From: Closterium sp. Naga37s-1
Taxonomy: Eukaryota; Streptophyta; Zygnematophyceae; Desmidiales; Closteriaceae
Length of the DNA: 64,000 nt
Assembly (NCBI GenBank): GCA_947471745.1
Contig: CANJKZ010001023.1
Coordinates: 1,005,001-1,069,000, forward strand
Reading direction: 5' to 3'
Positions 46,401 through 55,710 of the stretch are shown piece after piece. How positions within the stretch are numbered: the stretch's first letter is position 1; every line of letters starts with the position of its first letter. A model generated the notes under the pieces. That model was not told the origin of the DNA and did no database searches. It saw nothing but the letters and a program-made list of their open reading frames with translations. A program made the position numbers and the translations under genes.

Positions 46401-49400
46401 CAATGGCGCGAAGCTCTTCAAGAAGTCCCAATACCCCAAGTCACAGGCTAAGCGCGAGCGACGGTTGGCGCAGTGGTTGCAGTCGCTGCGCGACATGTAC
46501 AAGAAGCATCCCGAGGATCCGGACACTCTGCCAGGTGTGTTAGGCGTATTGTCGTGAGATCTCGGGCTTAATCGTTTTGAAGCCGCGTCGCGTTACATTT
46601 TATTCATGCGGCCGCATCTTTGTCTTCCTCTATTCACCCGCCCATTCGTACAGGTGTGGACTGGGCCAAAGCACAGAGGGAGCTCAACACCTTCGCGACA
46701 ATCATGAGCACCCACCAGGAGGATGTCGGCTTCGCGGAGGGCCTGAAGCACATGCTCTCCTCACCAGATTGGACAACGAGCTACCCCAACATTGTCCGCC
46801 TGTGGATCGCTGTAGCCGTGCTCCCGCTGAGCACTGTGGAGTGCGAGCGCGGGTTCTCGCGGCAAAACGTGATCAAGAGCTGGCTGAGGGGGAACCTGTG
46901 CGACGCCAAGCTTGGTGAGCTCATGACCGTGTCTCTTCTGAGCTACAACATGGAGTGGCCCGAGTTGGTGGCTCGGTGGCGCAAATCCAAGAAGAGGAGG
47001 CCTGCAAAGGATGTGTTGCTGGCGGGAGTGGAGAGGGAGAGCAAGCGCAATAGAAGAAGATCCGCAGCAGCAGCAGAGGCCCACGCAGCAGCAGCAGCAG
47101 CTGCTGTGGCTGCGGCAGAGGCAGCAGCACGCGAAGCGGCAGCAGTAGCAGAAGCAGCCAGGCTGGATGCAGAGTTCCCCTGGCTCAGTCGCAAGGGGAA
47201 TGCTAACTATCCTATTCCAGTGCCGTCTGATAGCCTAGACAGCTGTAGTGATGCTGATGATAGTGGTAGCGAGTCTGACTGATACGTAGAATGGTGAAAT
47301 GATACTTAGTTTTCACATTGTATGTTGTAGAATTGATGTAGTTAGTGTAGACCACGTAGAATTGTTCATCTGTCTAATCAGACTTGTGATATTGTTTCGT
47401 CCTAGAGGTCAGACGAAAAAAAAGCGCCAATCTGAGCGTAAGACGAAATTTTTTTTTTTACCCATCCTGTCAGACAGGCCTGAATCCTAGCGAGAGCCCT
47501 GTTTCGTAGAGCTCCAACTCCTGTTAGAGCAGAAATCTCTGCACATCCATCCATCCAAAGCAGGGAAGGAAATAATAATATTTCAGGCGTCTTAAAACTC
47601 GTACGATAGCATGGACAGTAGCAACGGAATGAAACACAAGCGCGCAGAGATGGATACAGATAACACTCGCATATTCCCTGTACCATCTGCTCGAGAGAAC
47701 CCCAGCGAGGCAAGCCGATAAGCACAGAAACGCAGTGCTGTGATACGGACAAATAAAGGCTGTGTAATCAGCAAATTCTATGCCACCAATAAGGTTTGTT
47801 TATCAAGACCAACTAAGCCTGTGTGACAGGCATTGTCGGCCTGCGTTCCCTCCTCTAGTCAGCCCTTCTTCACAATCAGCATCAGCAATTTCTGAGGCGC
47901 CTCAAGAATTTACCTTCTGGATAGAATTTATATCCCCATCGAAACATGCCGAGGCGCTCATACACCCAATGGTATATGCGTTAGGCCGCATTCTTTCCTT
48001 CAGTATCAGCGCATATAGCTCCAATGTCGTCTTGTGATCCACTTGCGAGGACAAAGAAAGAAGGCCGTTGACAGTGGCCACGTCTGCTGGTATTCCCTGG
48101 GCCCGCCGTTTGTGATACTCCTGCAGGACCTTGTCAAGGCTGTGAACGGGCATAGGGATGTGTTGAGGGGAGGAGCGGCCAAGGGGGGGAGGACCGGGCT
48201 GTTTCTGGAGGGTCAGAATTTTTCTGTGATACTCCTGCAGGGCCTTGTTGAGGCTGTGATGTGAACAGGCATTCGCACGTGTTGAGGGGAGGGGCGGGCA
48301 ATGAGGGGAGGGAAGAGGGAATGAGGAGGCGAAGTGTGGGGGAGGATCGAGGGAAGGATGGGACGGATAGGGAGACATGGCAAGGACAGGGGTTTCACGA
48401 GTGGAAGGAATGGAATGGGGGGACAAGAGATGGTAAGGGGAAGGGGGGGTTATGAGTGGAGAGAAGGGTTACTGTATGCATGTCCCTATGTATCTCTTGT
48501 CTCCGACCGGCCTCCCTACGCTTATACTGTTATGCCGCCCTCCCTACCATTTTTCCATTCTACCGTTCTACCATCCTCTCGAAGCAAGCACTAGGAACAG
48601 TTGGAAGCGAATCTAGAAACAACAAATGTTGTTGTTGCTGCTGCTGCTGCTGCTGCCGCTTCTACTGCCGCTGCCGCTGCCACTACTGCTGCCGCACTGC
48701 CACTGGAGCTGTTGCTGCTGCATGCTCACCAGACTTGCACGCTCACCAGACTTGCAGGCTATCTCCACGCTCAACAGAATTGGTGAGGGAGAGAAAAGAT
48801 ATGGTCGCATCGACAAAAGATGAGGACTTTATAAACAAAAGATCCTGCTCCAGCTGGCGGAAGCAAAGGAAGGTGGTGGATCCACACACTCACTCAAGAA
48901 GGACAAAGTGTGGGAAGAAAAGGAGCACCACATTTCAGCGAGACAGGTGTGGAGAGAGACAGCTTTCATAATTATTAGCAAGAGGCTGAATTGACACGAA
49001 GTGTATCACCGTCAATTCAGTGTCAATTCAGTGACACATGTGTTACAGACAAACCAAACCGATACATGAGTGTGCATGTGACTCCTTTCTCGCTGCTTAT
49101 GATTATTAGTCCCGCTGCTGCGTGCATGCGTTACTCTCTCACACATACACAATTAGCATATACTTTTTAGGCGCCTCACAATTGTGTGGATGGTTCACTT
49201 TCATGCACACAAAATAAGCAACGAACACACAACGTGTCCTACCCACCCACCTACCCACCTACCCTCCCTCTTACCATGTGATGCCAACCACCACTCTACC
49301 CACCCCGCTCGCTCACTCACCTCGTGGAGCAGGCATCATTACCAGCAGGTACCACTCACCTCCTCCACGCTCTTCTGGACTGGTTCCTGCTGTGGCAATG

Positions 49401-51177
49401 ATGCCAATGATGCATCTGTGGCATTGACAGGTTGCCGTTACTTCTGAAGATTCTCAGAAGAGAATTCTCAAAAGCATTACCAGCAGGCACCACTCACCTC
49501 CTCCACGCTCTTCTGGTTTGGTGCCTGCTGTGGCAATGATGGTGACGATGATCCATCTGTGGCACTGACAGGTTCGCTTGCACGACCAGGGGGGTGTGTA
49601 GGGGAAGGCCGGGGAGGGGAAGGGGGAGCGGGGGGGTGGGGCTTCAGGAAAGCGTGTAACCAGGGTCAGAAAGAAGTCGTGTTGTGCTAGATAGAGAGGC
49701 TTCACTTTGTCGCACGAAGTGTTCACTCGAGACAAGACAAGAAAGCGACAGTGAGCTCATTGGGTTGGGATAAATGAAGTGGAGCTTAATGCATGCATGG
49801 TGACCTCAAGTCCTCTCACCACGCATGCGTCACCCATCTCCACGCATGCATAACGCATTGCACAGCACTGTCGGATCGGGGTAAGTTAACCAAACCAAAC
49901 GCAGCAAGCAAGTGCCTCCAGTCCAACCCCACAGACCCACCTGTTGCAATGAGTGCTGCGTGTGTCATATTCTTTGGCCAGTGAGAGTGCTGCTAAGAAC
50001 TCGTCCATCCCAGTACTCGCCTTCACCAGCTCCGGGTAATACTGATGGGTGGGTGCACAGATGCAGGTCACGAGGAGAGAAGGCGTGGCATGGGATGGGA
50101 TAGCATGGCTGCATGAGAATATTCTTTAAAATTTTCGTAAAATACGCCTAATTTGAGAAATAACTTGCGGATGGAGAAAAAAAAAGCGACAAAAGGGCTG
50201 ACTGTTAACGAAGCCTCCCTCCACTCCACCACATACCTTCCTTTCCATCACTCACTTCAACACATTCTTCTCTGGTCCAATTCCATCCTCTATGGTCCAT
50301 GATCTGTGAGACCCCGCCGCCACCCATTTGCCATGGTCTGGCAAGCCTTGACTCCTCCTTCCTGCCCGCCAATTCTGCTGCCTGTTGCGCTGACGCCGAC
50401 GCCGACGCAGAAGTTATCGTGAATGGTTGGATGAAAAGGTGAGGATGGAAAGGGAACTCTGAGTTTGAAATTTATGGGGGTTGATGGTGCGGGGGTTTAT
50501 CTGCTAAGAGGAGGGGAGTTTGTTCCAGAGGACATGGTTCAGGGAAGCGGGAACGTGATAGTTGAAGTTGGAGTGTGTTTCAATCGAATACATAAGAACG
50601 ACAAATATTACAAAAAAAACGAAACATATATGTCCTGGAGGAGGTTATTTTAAGCGAGTGATTGGGAAGGTAGGAGGAAGTTTAGATCCAGGAAAGATGA
50701 ACCTATGAGTAGGATTTTGGGGCCATTACTTTGGATTCAGCCTTACCTTACAAGTCAATTAAATCTGACAATTCTAGCAACCTGACCTGACAAGAGCATT
50801 GTTAAGGGGTCGCCGAGCGGACCCAGCACCGCGGGATAGAAAAATAGGCTGCTAGACGGGGTGATCGCGTAAAGATCAGGGTAAGAGCGACAAGTGACCA
50901 GAGGGAAATGTGGACAGAATTACAACGCGAGGTGAGGCGTACTACGGGAAGGAGAATGCGAAAAGGAGCGAGCGGGTGGGAAGGAGAAGACCGGGACCGG
51001 GTGCAGCGGAAGAAGAGGATTGATTCATAGTTGCTGGTGCTCGCGGGACATTTCTCGATTTGTGGGTGTCTCCAGCGGTACCTGGTTGTTCTGCTTGGAC
51101 GACAGGCGGCTCGCGTTACGCGATGACGAGACGCGGACACGAGCGGATGATAGATTGCGGAGCAGCAAAGCCGCCAT
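16411..51177 (-). CDS. Pentatricopeptide repeat (PPR) protein with organelle presequence, multi-exon
   Basis: Predicted organellar RNA-binding PPR protein. Exon 1 (51082-51177) encodes a presequence, [19 protein letters not shown], rich in Ala, Leu, Ser and Arg without acidic residues, typical of mitochondrial or plastid targeting. Further exons: 50256-50381, 49941-50041, 49498-49576, 47914-48120, 22298-22405, 21485-21589, 21008-21151, 20303-20554, 19930-20028, 18908-19009, 18624-18767, 17989-18240, 17645-17857, 17209-17310, 16919-about 17058 and 16411-16662. Helix-turn-helix PPR signatures are plain, for example [19 protein letters not shown] and [19 protein letters not shown]. Nearly every exon is phase 0 at both ends. 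The last exon B (16919-17058) is one base out of phase with the expected splice, so the distal cassette may be decaying. The junction across the 25-kb transposon-filled intron agrees in phase but is unproved. Confidence 0.75.
17354..17399. repeat. Poly(A) run
   Basis: Forty-six consecutive A on the + strand, inside an intron of the PPR gene. No element end is recognised next to it. Confidence 0.95.
18421..18600. repeat. (GT)n and (TATG)n microsatellite
   Basis: A GT-rich tract with interspersed ATG, merging into TATATG repeats, in the PPR intron after exon B 18624-18767. It produces many spurious His/Thr or Val/Cys frames. Confidence 0.97.
19447..19597 (-). pseudogene. Decayed type B exon of the PPR array
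   Basis: It starts like other B exons ([21 protein letters not shown]) and keeps a GTAAGCC donor. One base is missing relative to sister exons near the FWNKL position, shifting the frame (the +1 frame reads [16 protein letters not shown]). Skipping it leaves flanking exons 19930-20028 and 18908-19009 in phase. Confidence 0.75.
20614..20709 (-). pseudogene. Partial type C exon copy with acceptor only
   Basis: A CCCGCAG acceptor is followed by about 95 nt resembling the start of exon C ([19 protein letters not shown], then [12 protein letters not shown]). It then jumps directly into the intron sequence preceding the full exon C at 20554. It has no donor and looks like a tandem duplication of acceptor plus exon start. 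Confidence 0.8.
21610..22297. other. PPR intron, no gene seen
   Basis: Intron between exons 22298-22405 and 21485-21589. It is purine-rich on the + strand (GGGA runs near 21735-21900) and holds an AGGCGCCT palindrome at about 22274-22283, just inside the donor of the 22298 exon. Confidence 0.6.
22419..22524. repeat. (CATC)n microsatellite, insertion site of element A
   Basis: About 26 copies of CATC lie just upstream (gene direction) of PPR exon 22298-22405. Element A inserted in it: three further CATC units follow the 3' LTR at 47544-47556. Confidence 0.97.
23344..23371 (+). other. Primer-binding site of element A, extended through a T-arm
   Basis: Directly after the 5' LTR, TGG (complement of CCA) begins a 28-nt stretch. 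Its reverse complement looks like a complete tRNA 3' end: a T-stem GCGTG/CACGC, T-loop TTCGATC, acceptor strand TCACCGC, discriminator A and CCA. Typical primer sites match far fewer bases. The isoacceptor is not identified. Confidence 0.75.
24603..32296 (+). mobile_element. Copia element B (short-LTR group), young, inserted in A
   Basis: LTRs 24603-24733 and 32166-32296 (131 bp each) differ at one base seen by eye; the GAAGA duplication lies at 24598-24602 and 32297-32301. Next to the 5' LTR is TGGTATAGAGC (initiator-Met tRNA type primer site); TATGGGGGTG precedes the 3' LTR. Parts: leader minisatellites (24840-26045), gag from 26114 with a long Gly-rich region (26900-27130) and a Cys/His-rich tail, protease DSGASRSFF (near 27655), integrase ([21 protein letters not shown]; 28320-28650), Gly/Ala linker (29160-29720), RT (YVDDLVFAT near 30985) and RNase H (to about 31967). 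Nearly full length; about three breaks in the reading frame. Confidence 0.95.
24840..26045. repeat. Leader minisatellites of element B
   Basis: Hundreds of bases of GGCCCCGT-based units (often GGCCCCGTTATAGGCCCCGT, 24880-25530), then CCCTGCCCCGG-type units (25565-25770), then GCCGAGCCGCCCAGCAGCC units (25775-26035). They lie between the primer site and gag. Confidence 0.95.
35499..42855 (-). mobile_element. Copia element C (short-LTR group), reverse orientation, inserted in A's 3' LTR
   Basis: LTRs 35499-35615 (117 bp) and 42737-42855 (119 bp); the duplication AGAAA lies at 35494-35498 and 42856-42860. On the minus strand TGGTATTAGAGC (initiator-Met tRNA type) follows the 5' LTR (42737-42855). 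Parts in element order: leader minisatellites (41780-42460), a Cys/His gag tail (about 40640-40850), protease DSGASRSFF (near 40300), integrase (38950-39817), Ala/Gly/Pro linker (38090-38760), RT (near 36800) and RNase H (to about 35920). The motif for QQLREWYA appears three times between 40805 and 41170, spaced by AGC-rich runs. The LTRs differ by about three substitutions and a small indel, so C is older than B. Broken, with several breaks. Confidence 0.9.
41780..42460. repeat. Leader minisatellite of element C (about 35-bp unit)
   Basis: About 18 copies of a unit containing GGCGCCGCGACGAGCAGGG followed by a GCGACGCCC or ACGGCGCCC variant; the two variants tend to alternate. It spans most of the leader next to the 5' LTR and gives long artefact frames on both strands. 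Confidence 0.95.
43550..47501 (+). mobile_element. hAT DNA transposon, apparently complete
   Basis: A 3952-bp element flanked by the perfect 8-bp duplication TTTCGTAG (43542-43549 and 47502-47509), the hAT hallmark. The termini are imperfect inverted repeats: CAGGGCCCTCGTT on the left and, reading inward from the right end, CAGGGCTCTCGCT. Subterminal zones are rich in short TCAGAC/GTCTGA-type motifs (43570-43745 and 47370-47480), plausible transposase-binding sites. It carries one five-exon transposase gene with an uninterrupted frame. It entered the 3' LTR of Copia A, in the piece to the right of element C. Confidence 0.95.
44171..47282 (+). CDS. hAT transposase, 919 aa, five exons
   Basis: Exons 44171-45078, 45159-45548, 45621-45987, 46069-46534 and 46654-47282 total 2760 nt and stay in frame at all four junctions. 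Intron 2 uses a GC donor (CACAG/GCGAGT); the others are GT-AG. Start [10 protein letters not shown] is chosen as the first Met after the 5' region; an upstream in-frame Met at 44066 is possible. Domains: a BED-like zinc finger (CMRCSVC with HHFSVKH, about residues 185-225); a DUF4371/RNase H-like core with acidic residues D336 (QLDESTD) and D401 ([10 protein letters not shown]) and the CHCVAH motif; hATC dimerisation region ([13 protein letters not shown], about 755-815); an Ala/Glu-rich tail and an acidic C-terminus. Resembles ZNF862-type hAT proteins. Nothing in the frame looks broken, so activity is possible. Confidence 0.9.
47544..47913. other. PPR intron remnant
   Basis: Begins with the CATC units that flanked element A, then intronic sequence to the donor of exon 47914-48120. 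A GAGGCGCCTC palindrome (47895-47904) lies about 10 bp inside the donor. Confidence 0.6.
47914..51177 (-). CDS. 5' exons of the PPR gene
   Basis: 51082-51177: presequence, donor CAG/GTACCG. 50256-50381: 42 codons including [10 protein letters not shown], donor GAA/GTGAGTG. 49941-50041: [19 protein letters not shown], leaving phase 2. 49498-49576: Ser/Pro/Gln-rich linker [19 protein letters not shown], entering with the matching phase. 47914-48120: a clear PPR unit ([19 protein letters not shown], then [13 protein letters not shown]) ending AAG/GTAAAT. The acceptor of this last exon could be either of two AGs 10 bp apart. Exon 50256-50381 is the least certain because its acceptor is weak. Confidence 0.6.
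48121..49497. other. PPR intron with a duplicated acceptor region
   Basis: The DNA around the acceptor of exon 47914-48120 (48115-48180) is repeated about 112 bp further right (48228-48300), again including CTGCAGG and GTTGAGGGGAGG. The rest is GGGA-rich sequence, a CTG/GCC run (48632-48722) and a CCCACCTA run near 49235-49265. No independent gene seen. Confidence 0.55.
49340..49432 (-). pseudogene. Decayed copy of the linker exon 49498-49576
   Basis: Minus-strand sequence repeats the exon ([19 protein letters not shown]) and keeps the donor context GGAG/GTGAGTGGTACC. The expected acceptor is absent and a stop lies just upstream. About 144 bp separates it from the intact exon: a tandem duplication of exon end plus donor. 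Confidence 0.75.
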
Positions 51178-51894
51178 GCCGCTGGGATTGTGGAAACAGA
51201 CTAGGCAGATACAGGTAGGGAATAGTGGAAGAGACATACATAAAGCGGTAATCTACAGTGTGGAAACCAGGAACAATCTTGTTCAGTAAGGGCGTGTGCA
51301 GTTGCCGGTTCTCTATAGAAATGTGGCGATTACGAATCGGAAGTAGAGATCTTTGTAAAATAAGTCCCACACGAGGTGCTAAGCGCGGTCCATAATTGCA
51401 CACATATGAATAAAGAAGCGCATCCTGTTGGGTCTGTTTTCTAATTACATTGAAGTCTGTAGAATTGGGGGCCTCTTGCGGATCACTGCACCCTGAACGT
51501 CGTTTCGCACAAACGAGTTCATTTTCTGGTTTGTGACGAATGCGGATGACGCTAGAGGAACACGGCCTTGTCAGTAGTCGGGTTTTAGCTTACCACTGAC
51601 GCTGACTGATTTTCATGACGAAAGATTAGTAGCAGGGCCGCGTACTTGAACGAACGGTGTATTTGTCGATAAGTCCAGTTCGAGTAGTCGTCCGCAAACA
51701 CGTCAAATACTCGCCTCGCCGCCAGTTTCAGTTTGTCGAACGCTGACCGTCGCCTGAGTCGCGGATTCTCGTTAACAATCGCTGATAGTCGCTGCAAATA
51801 GCTCTGACTCGCTCGTCAGTAGTCGCGCTGCGAAATTCGCCAGCTGTAAACGCAGACGTCGTAGACTGTCGCCCATGCCCGTCTTGTCGCCAGG
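51178..51894. promoter_or_regulatory. Shared divergent promoter region, PPR gene and RAD51D
   Basis: The predicted start codons of the PPR gene (51177, minus) and RAD51D (51895, plus) are 717 bp apart, so both promoters must lie here unless upstream noncoding exons exist. I see no convincing TATA box placed for either gene. Confidence 0.45.
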
Positions 51895-54800
51895 ATGCCG
51901 CCATTGTCGCATCTCCCCTTCGCCATATCGGCGGACGCGCTGCTGATTCTCCGATCGCACCGCATAGCCACGTGTAAGCTGCTTTCTCCCTTTGCGTTTC
52001 ACCGTCTCCCGTCTCCCTTTCCGTTTCCCCATCTTCAGCTATTTTTTCTCCCTTAACCCCCCTTCCGTCTCTCATTCTCTCCCTCTTCCTTCCTGTCTGC
52101 CTCTTACTTTGATCATCTCTCCATGAACCCTGCGTTCGCGGCTTCTGTGTGTGTGCATGCGTGGTCCATGCACTGATCTTGCATGCGTACATGCTCCGAG
52201 GATGGTTGGTGTGTGAATGCGTGCACAGTTCTTTGGTGCATGTATGCTTGGAGGATGGTTCATGGAACTTGAATTGGCTCTTGTGTGCATGCATGCTGGG
52301 GGGGCGGGGGGGGGGGGCGTGGAGTGGAGCATGCTTCGGGGGATGGGTTGTTTTTATGTGTGCATGTGCGGGCGGGCGGTGATGCATGGAACTTGCATGC
52401 CTGCGTGCATGCTTGGGGGTTGCATGGAGTGGAGCAGTGGAGGATTTCATCATGGCGGATGCTCGCATGCTTCGGAGGGATGTGGAGGGCATGCCGCATG
52501 GCCAAGCCAAAGAGGACGTTTTGCAGGTGATGGTTATGATGGTGGTCATGGTGATGCTGATGGTGATGATGGTGATGGTGATAGGGGACATTCACATGTG
52601 TTCATATGTGCACGCACCTATGTGGGCGTGACATTGCTGTCATTCAGGTGCGTTGTAAGCAAGTTCTCCTTTGGCATGGATGCGCGTGGATGTGCATGGA
52701 TGTGCGTGGATGTGCGTGGATGCGCGTGGATGTGCGTGGATGCGCGTGTATGTGCGTGGATGTGCGTGGATGGATGTGGACCATCTCATCCCATGGCAGG
52801 CCATAGACAAGCTAAATCACCACATGGTGCATGCCATGTGCATGCCAGCACATGCCAGTGGGGACCAACTCCTGAGGAACCTGCACTGGGAGGGCTTGGA
52901 CCAGGAGAACATTCTTGGGCGGCAGCAGGCACAAGGGCAGGGGCGATTCAAAGTAGATGAAGAGGCGAAGTGGCGTCACAGGGGAGAGCCATGGCAGGAG
53001 CAGTGGCAAGAGGGTGACGCTGGTGGTGGTGGGAGGCAGTGGCGAGCTGCTACAATCAGCACAGGGTGCTCTAGGTGAGACTGTGTTGCTGTGTGGTGCT
53101 GTGTGATGCTGTGCGGTGCAGTGTTTGTGGTGTGGTGTGATGTGGTAGGAAAATAGGGGTGAGCGCAGCAGCAGCAGCAGAAGCGACAGTGGTGGGATGA
53201 GTGTAACAGTCAGGTAGGCAAGAATGCATTTCACATTCATGACGCATGGTGCGCGAAACTGTGGTTCACATTCATGTCCACATTCTCAGCACCAAAAGCT
53301 ATCAACCTTCCAACCATCCCACCAATGTCAACAAAGTCTTGAAAAAGTTGCAGATTTTCACGATCCTGCATTCAGTTTTCCTGCTATCACCATCTTATCT
53401 CATCCCTTATTCCCCCACCCATTCTGATCCTAGGCTCCTCCAATTCCCCATGTCCGACCATATTCATGCTAGTGTCCCAGTTACTTTTAAGTCGAAATCT
53501 CCCCGCCTCTCTATTTCGCCCAACTCACCCTCCTGTGTCCCATCCATCCAGTCTCGATTCTCTTCTGGGCGGTGGCCTTCCCCTGGCTGCAGTGACTGAG
53601 ATCACTGGCGCTGCTGGTGCAGGCAAGACGCAGGTGGGGTTGGGGCCGTGGGGCGACTAGAAGTTTGAGAATGTTCAGGCTGTCAGGAAAAACACTCTTT
53701 CAATACCCATGGACTGTGATGGGGGATTAAAGGGAATGGGTGTGAGGTATTGAGGAGGAAGGTGTGCGGGGATAATGAAGAACATGGGTGTGTGGAAATG
53801 GGCGTTGTTGGTGGGAACTCGGGACGGGCAAGACCTCATGACATGGTTGGGGAAACCAAAAGTGGGGAAAACACATGGTTTCACGGCACATGGTGATGAC
53901 AGCCGTTTAATGTAGCACAAACTCTCCTCCCATGTGACAACCGTCGAGCGTAACACACACATGGAGAGCCTCGTCCATCCCTCCTCCCACCTGTCTCCAC
54001 CTGTTTCCCTCTCGCTCTCGCTCTCCCTCTCCAAACCCCCCACCCCCCCAGTTCTGTCTGCAAGCCGCGGCAGTTGCTGCAATCGCCCCACTGCTCGCCC
54101 ATCCCAGTCCTTTCAAATCCTCTCAAACAGAACACAGCTCAGCCCCTCAAGGCAGCGCGCCGCCCGGCACAGGGTCGGCAGTGCCGCCCAGTGTACAGTC
54201 AACACCAGTGCCGCCCAGCTGGGGGTCGTCGGTGGCGTTTGTGGACACGGCTGGGAGCTTCTCTGCTGCTCGCATTGCCACTGTGATTGGGCGAATGATG
54301 GGGTCCAGGGAGAGGTGCCAGGTGAGCGAGCGAGCATAGAGAAGGAAAGAGATCTGAGTGTGAGATGGGGTCCAATGCATGCTACAGAGCACAGTCCCTC
54401 TCTCCCCATTCATTCATCAGAGCAACTCACAGCTCCTCTGCTGCCCTCATTGCCACACACACTTGTTGAGAGTTGAAGGCAGGAATTGGTGTGGATGAAC
54501 TATATATATGACATGCATTCCTCCATGGTGTCTCAGGAATCGAGGGCCGTTGTGACTCGAGCGCTGAAGGCGGTGGTGCAGATGAAAGCATATGACATAC
54601 ATCCCCCCACCTCCCGATACCGACTCTTCTGCCCCCTCTCAGGAATCAAGGGCCATTGTGACTCGTGCACTGAAGGCAGTGGTGCGGATGAAGGCCTATG
54701 ACATCCACTCGCTGCTGTCCCTCCTTGCAACCATTGCACAGCACAAGAGAAAAGCCACTCAGGTGCGCGGGGCACAAGAGACAGCCACACCGGTCAAGGA

Positions 54801-55710
54801 TTCGAATAAAAATCCTTAATCTGCTAGCTATCCTGGTTCCTGTACTGTGCATTGTCCTCAACACACACACCACGTAACCTTACGCCTCTCTTCCCTTGTC
54901 GTCCGCTCTTCCATGATCTCTTCCTGGTTCCTGTACTATGCAGTCATCGGATTTCTTCTCTGTCCTTCGTCTGCTCATCATCGATTCTGCCTCTGCTGTT
55001 GTCTCCCCTGTGCTTGGGGGCCATGGTCCACAAGGTATGGATTTGGGAGGGGCAATGTGAAGAGGAGGGAAGGTGCTGCTGGTTGCAAATGACATATAAC
55101 GTCGTGTTTAGAAAGTTTTTGAGTTTTTTGCTGGTTATCCTGCGTCCTCTCTCCTCACTTCCGTCTCTCTTTTTGCTCGCCCGCTTTCCAGGCCACGCTC
55201 TGATGATGAGTCTCAGTCGCATGATTCGTCTGCTGGCCAACGAGTTCGGGCTTGCTGTACTGGTAATTATTGCTGTCATTCTCTACACTTCACATTTTAG
55301 TGATTCCATATCTGTTTTTGTGTTTGTGTTCAGGTGATCCTATAGTGTATGCACCTTTGTAACCTTTTGTTTGTCGATGCAACATTGTTCGCAGTACGGT
55401 CAATCAAGGACATATATATTGACCGTCTTCTCTCTCGCCTTTTTTTCTCTCCCGCCTGCCCTCCTCTCTTCCCCTTGGTTTCTATAATCAGATCACCAAC
55501 CACTCAGTATCAAGTGAAGATGGCACTTTTAAGCCGGCGTTGGGGGAGAGCTGGAAGGTGACACCGCATGTAAGGCTCGTCTTGGATCGAGATTACGACT
55601 CTGATTACTGCCAGATCACGCTTTCAAGACACCCATCCTTGCCTGGTGGCGCATCCACAGTGGTGAAACTTGGGAAGTATGGCATCGTGCCAGCGGAAAA
55701 TGGTGGATGA
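51895..55710 (+). CDS. RAD51D: RAD51D, RecA-family RAD51 paralogue, nine exons
   Basis: Homologous-recombination ATPase; in other eukaryotes it acts in the BCDX2 paralogue complex that helps RAD51 load onto DNA. Exons: 51895-51973, 52438-52526, 52800-53074, 53552-53633, 54052-54321, 54643-54762, 54944-55034, 55192-55262 and 55492-55710. All eight junctions agree in phase, giving 431 residues. The N-terminal region matches plant RAD51D (LEDF near residue 27, then STGCSSLDSLLGGG). Walker A is GAAGAGKT (167-174), followed by FCLQAAA; VAFVDTAGSFSAARI (236-250) corresponds to the DTGNSFSARRI region; Walker B is LLIIDSAS (D319); SPVLGGHGPQG, ITNHSV and ALGESWK...PHVRL complete the family pattern. 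Longer than typical plant RAD51D (about 300-320 aa) because of low-complexity inserts in exon 3 and at about residues 196-235. Intron 5 holds a partial copy of exon 6. Confidence 0.9.
52681..52775. repeat. GGATGTGCGT minisatellite in RAD51D intron 2
   Basis: About nine copies of a 10- to 12-bp unit (GTGCGTGGATGTGCGTGGAT) just upstream of the exon 3 acceptor. It is open in all three frames of the + strand, which explains spurious Met/Asp/Val/Arg frames. Confidence 0.95.
54537..54600 (+). pseudogene. Partial copy of RAD51D exon 6
   Basis: After a TCTCAG acceptor-like site the first 64 nt repeat exon 6 (ESRAVVTRALKAVVQMKAYD) 106 bp before the real one (54643). It has no donor and runs into the intron. 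Using its acceptor instead would read into a non-homologous stretch, so it is taken as a duplicated exon start. Confidence 0.75.

Larger units (their letters stand above)
22525..47543 (+). mobile_element. Copia element A, broken, hosting B, C and a hAT transposon
   Basis: The 5' LTR is 22525-23343 (819 bp, TGTTGAGTGT to CTCTGCA). The 3' LTR starts at 35439 and ends at 47543, split by C and then by the hAT element. Flanks are CATCA and CATCC in the CATC repeat, a near-match target duplication. Parts recognised: primer site 23344-23371, gag-like region (about 23420-24600), protease [10 protein letters not shown] (near 32625), integrase, RT ([10 protein letters not shown] near 34230) and RNase H (near 34990). 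Without guests A is about 6.0 kb. Its LTRs differ by roughly 3% by eye plus indels, and it hosts three other elements, so it is the oldest of the nest. Broken, with several breaks besides the insertions. Confidence 0.9.

Noticed and set aside
52149-52960. Overlapping + strand frames of 77-247 codons
   Set aside because: They read through RAD51D introns 1-2, including a GGATGTGCGT minisatellite; the real exons inside are 52438-52526 and 52800-53074.
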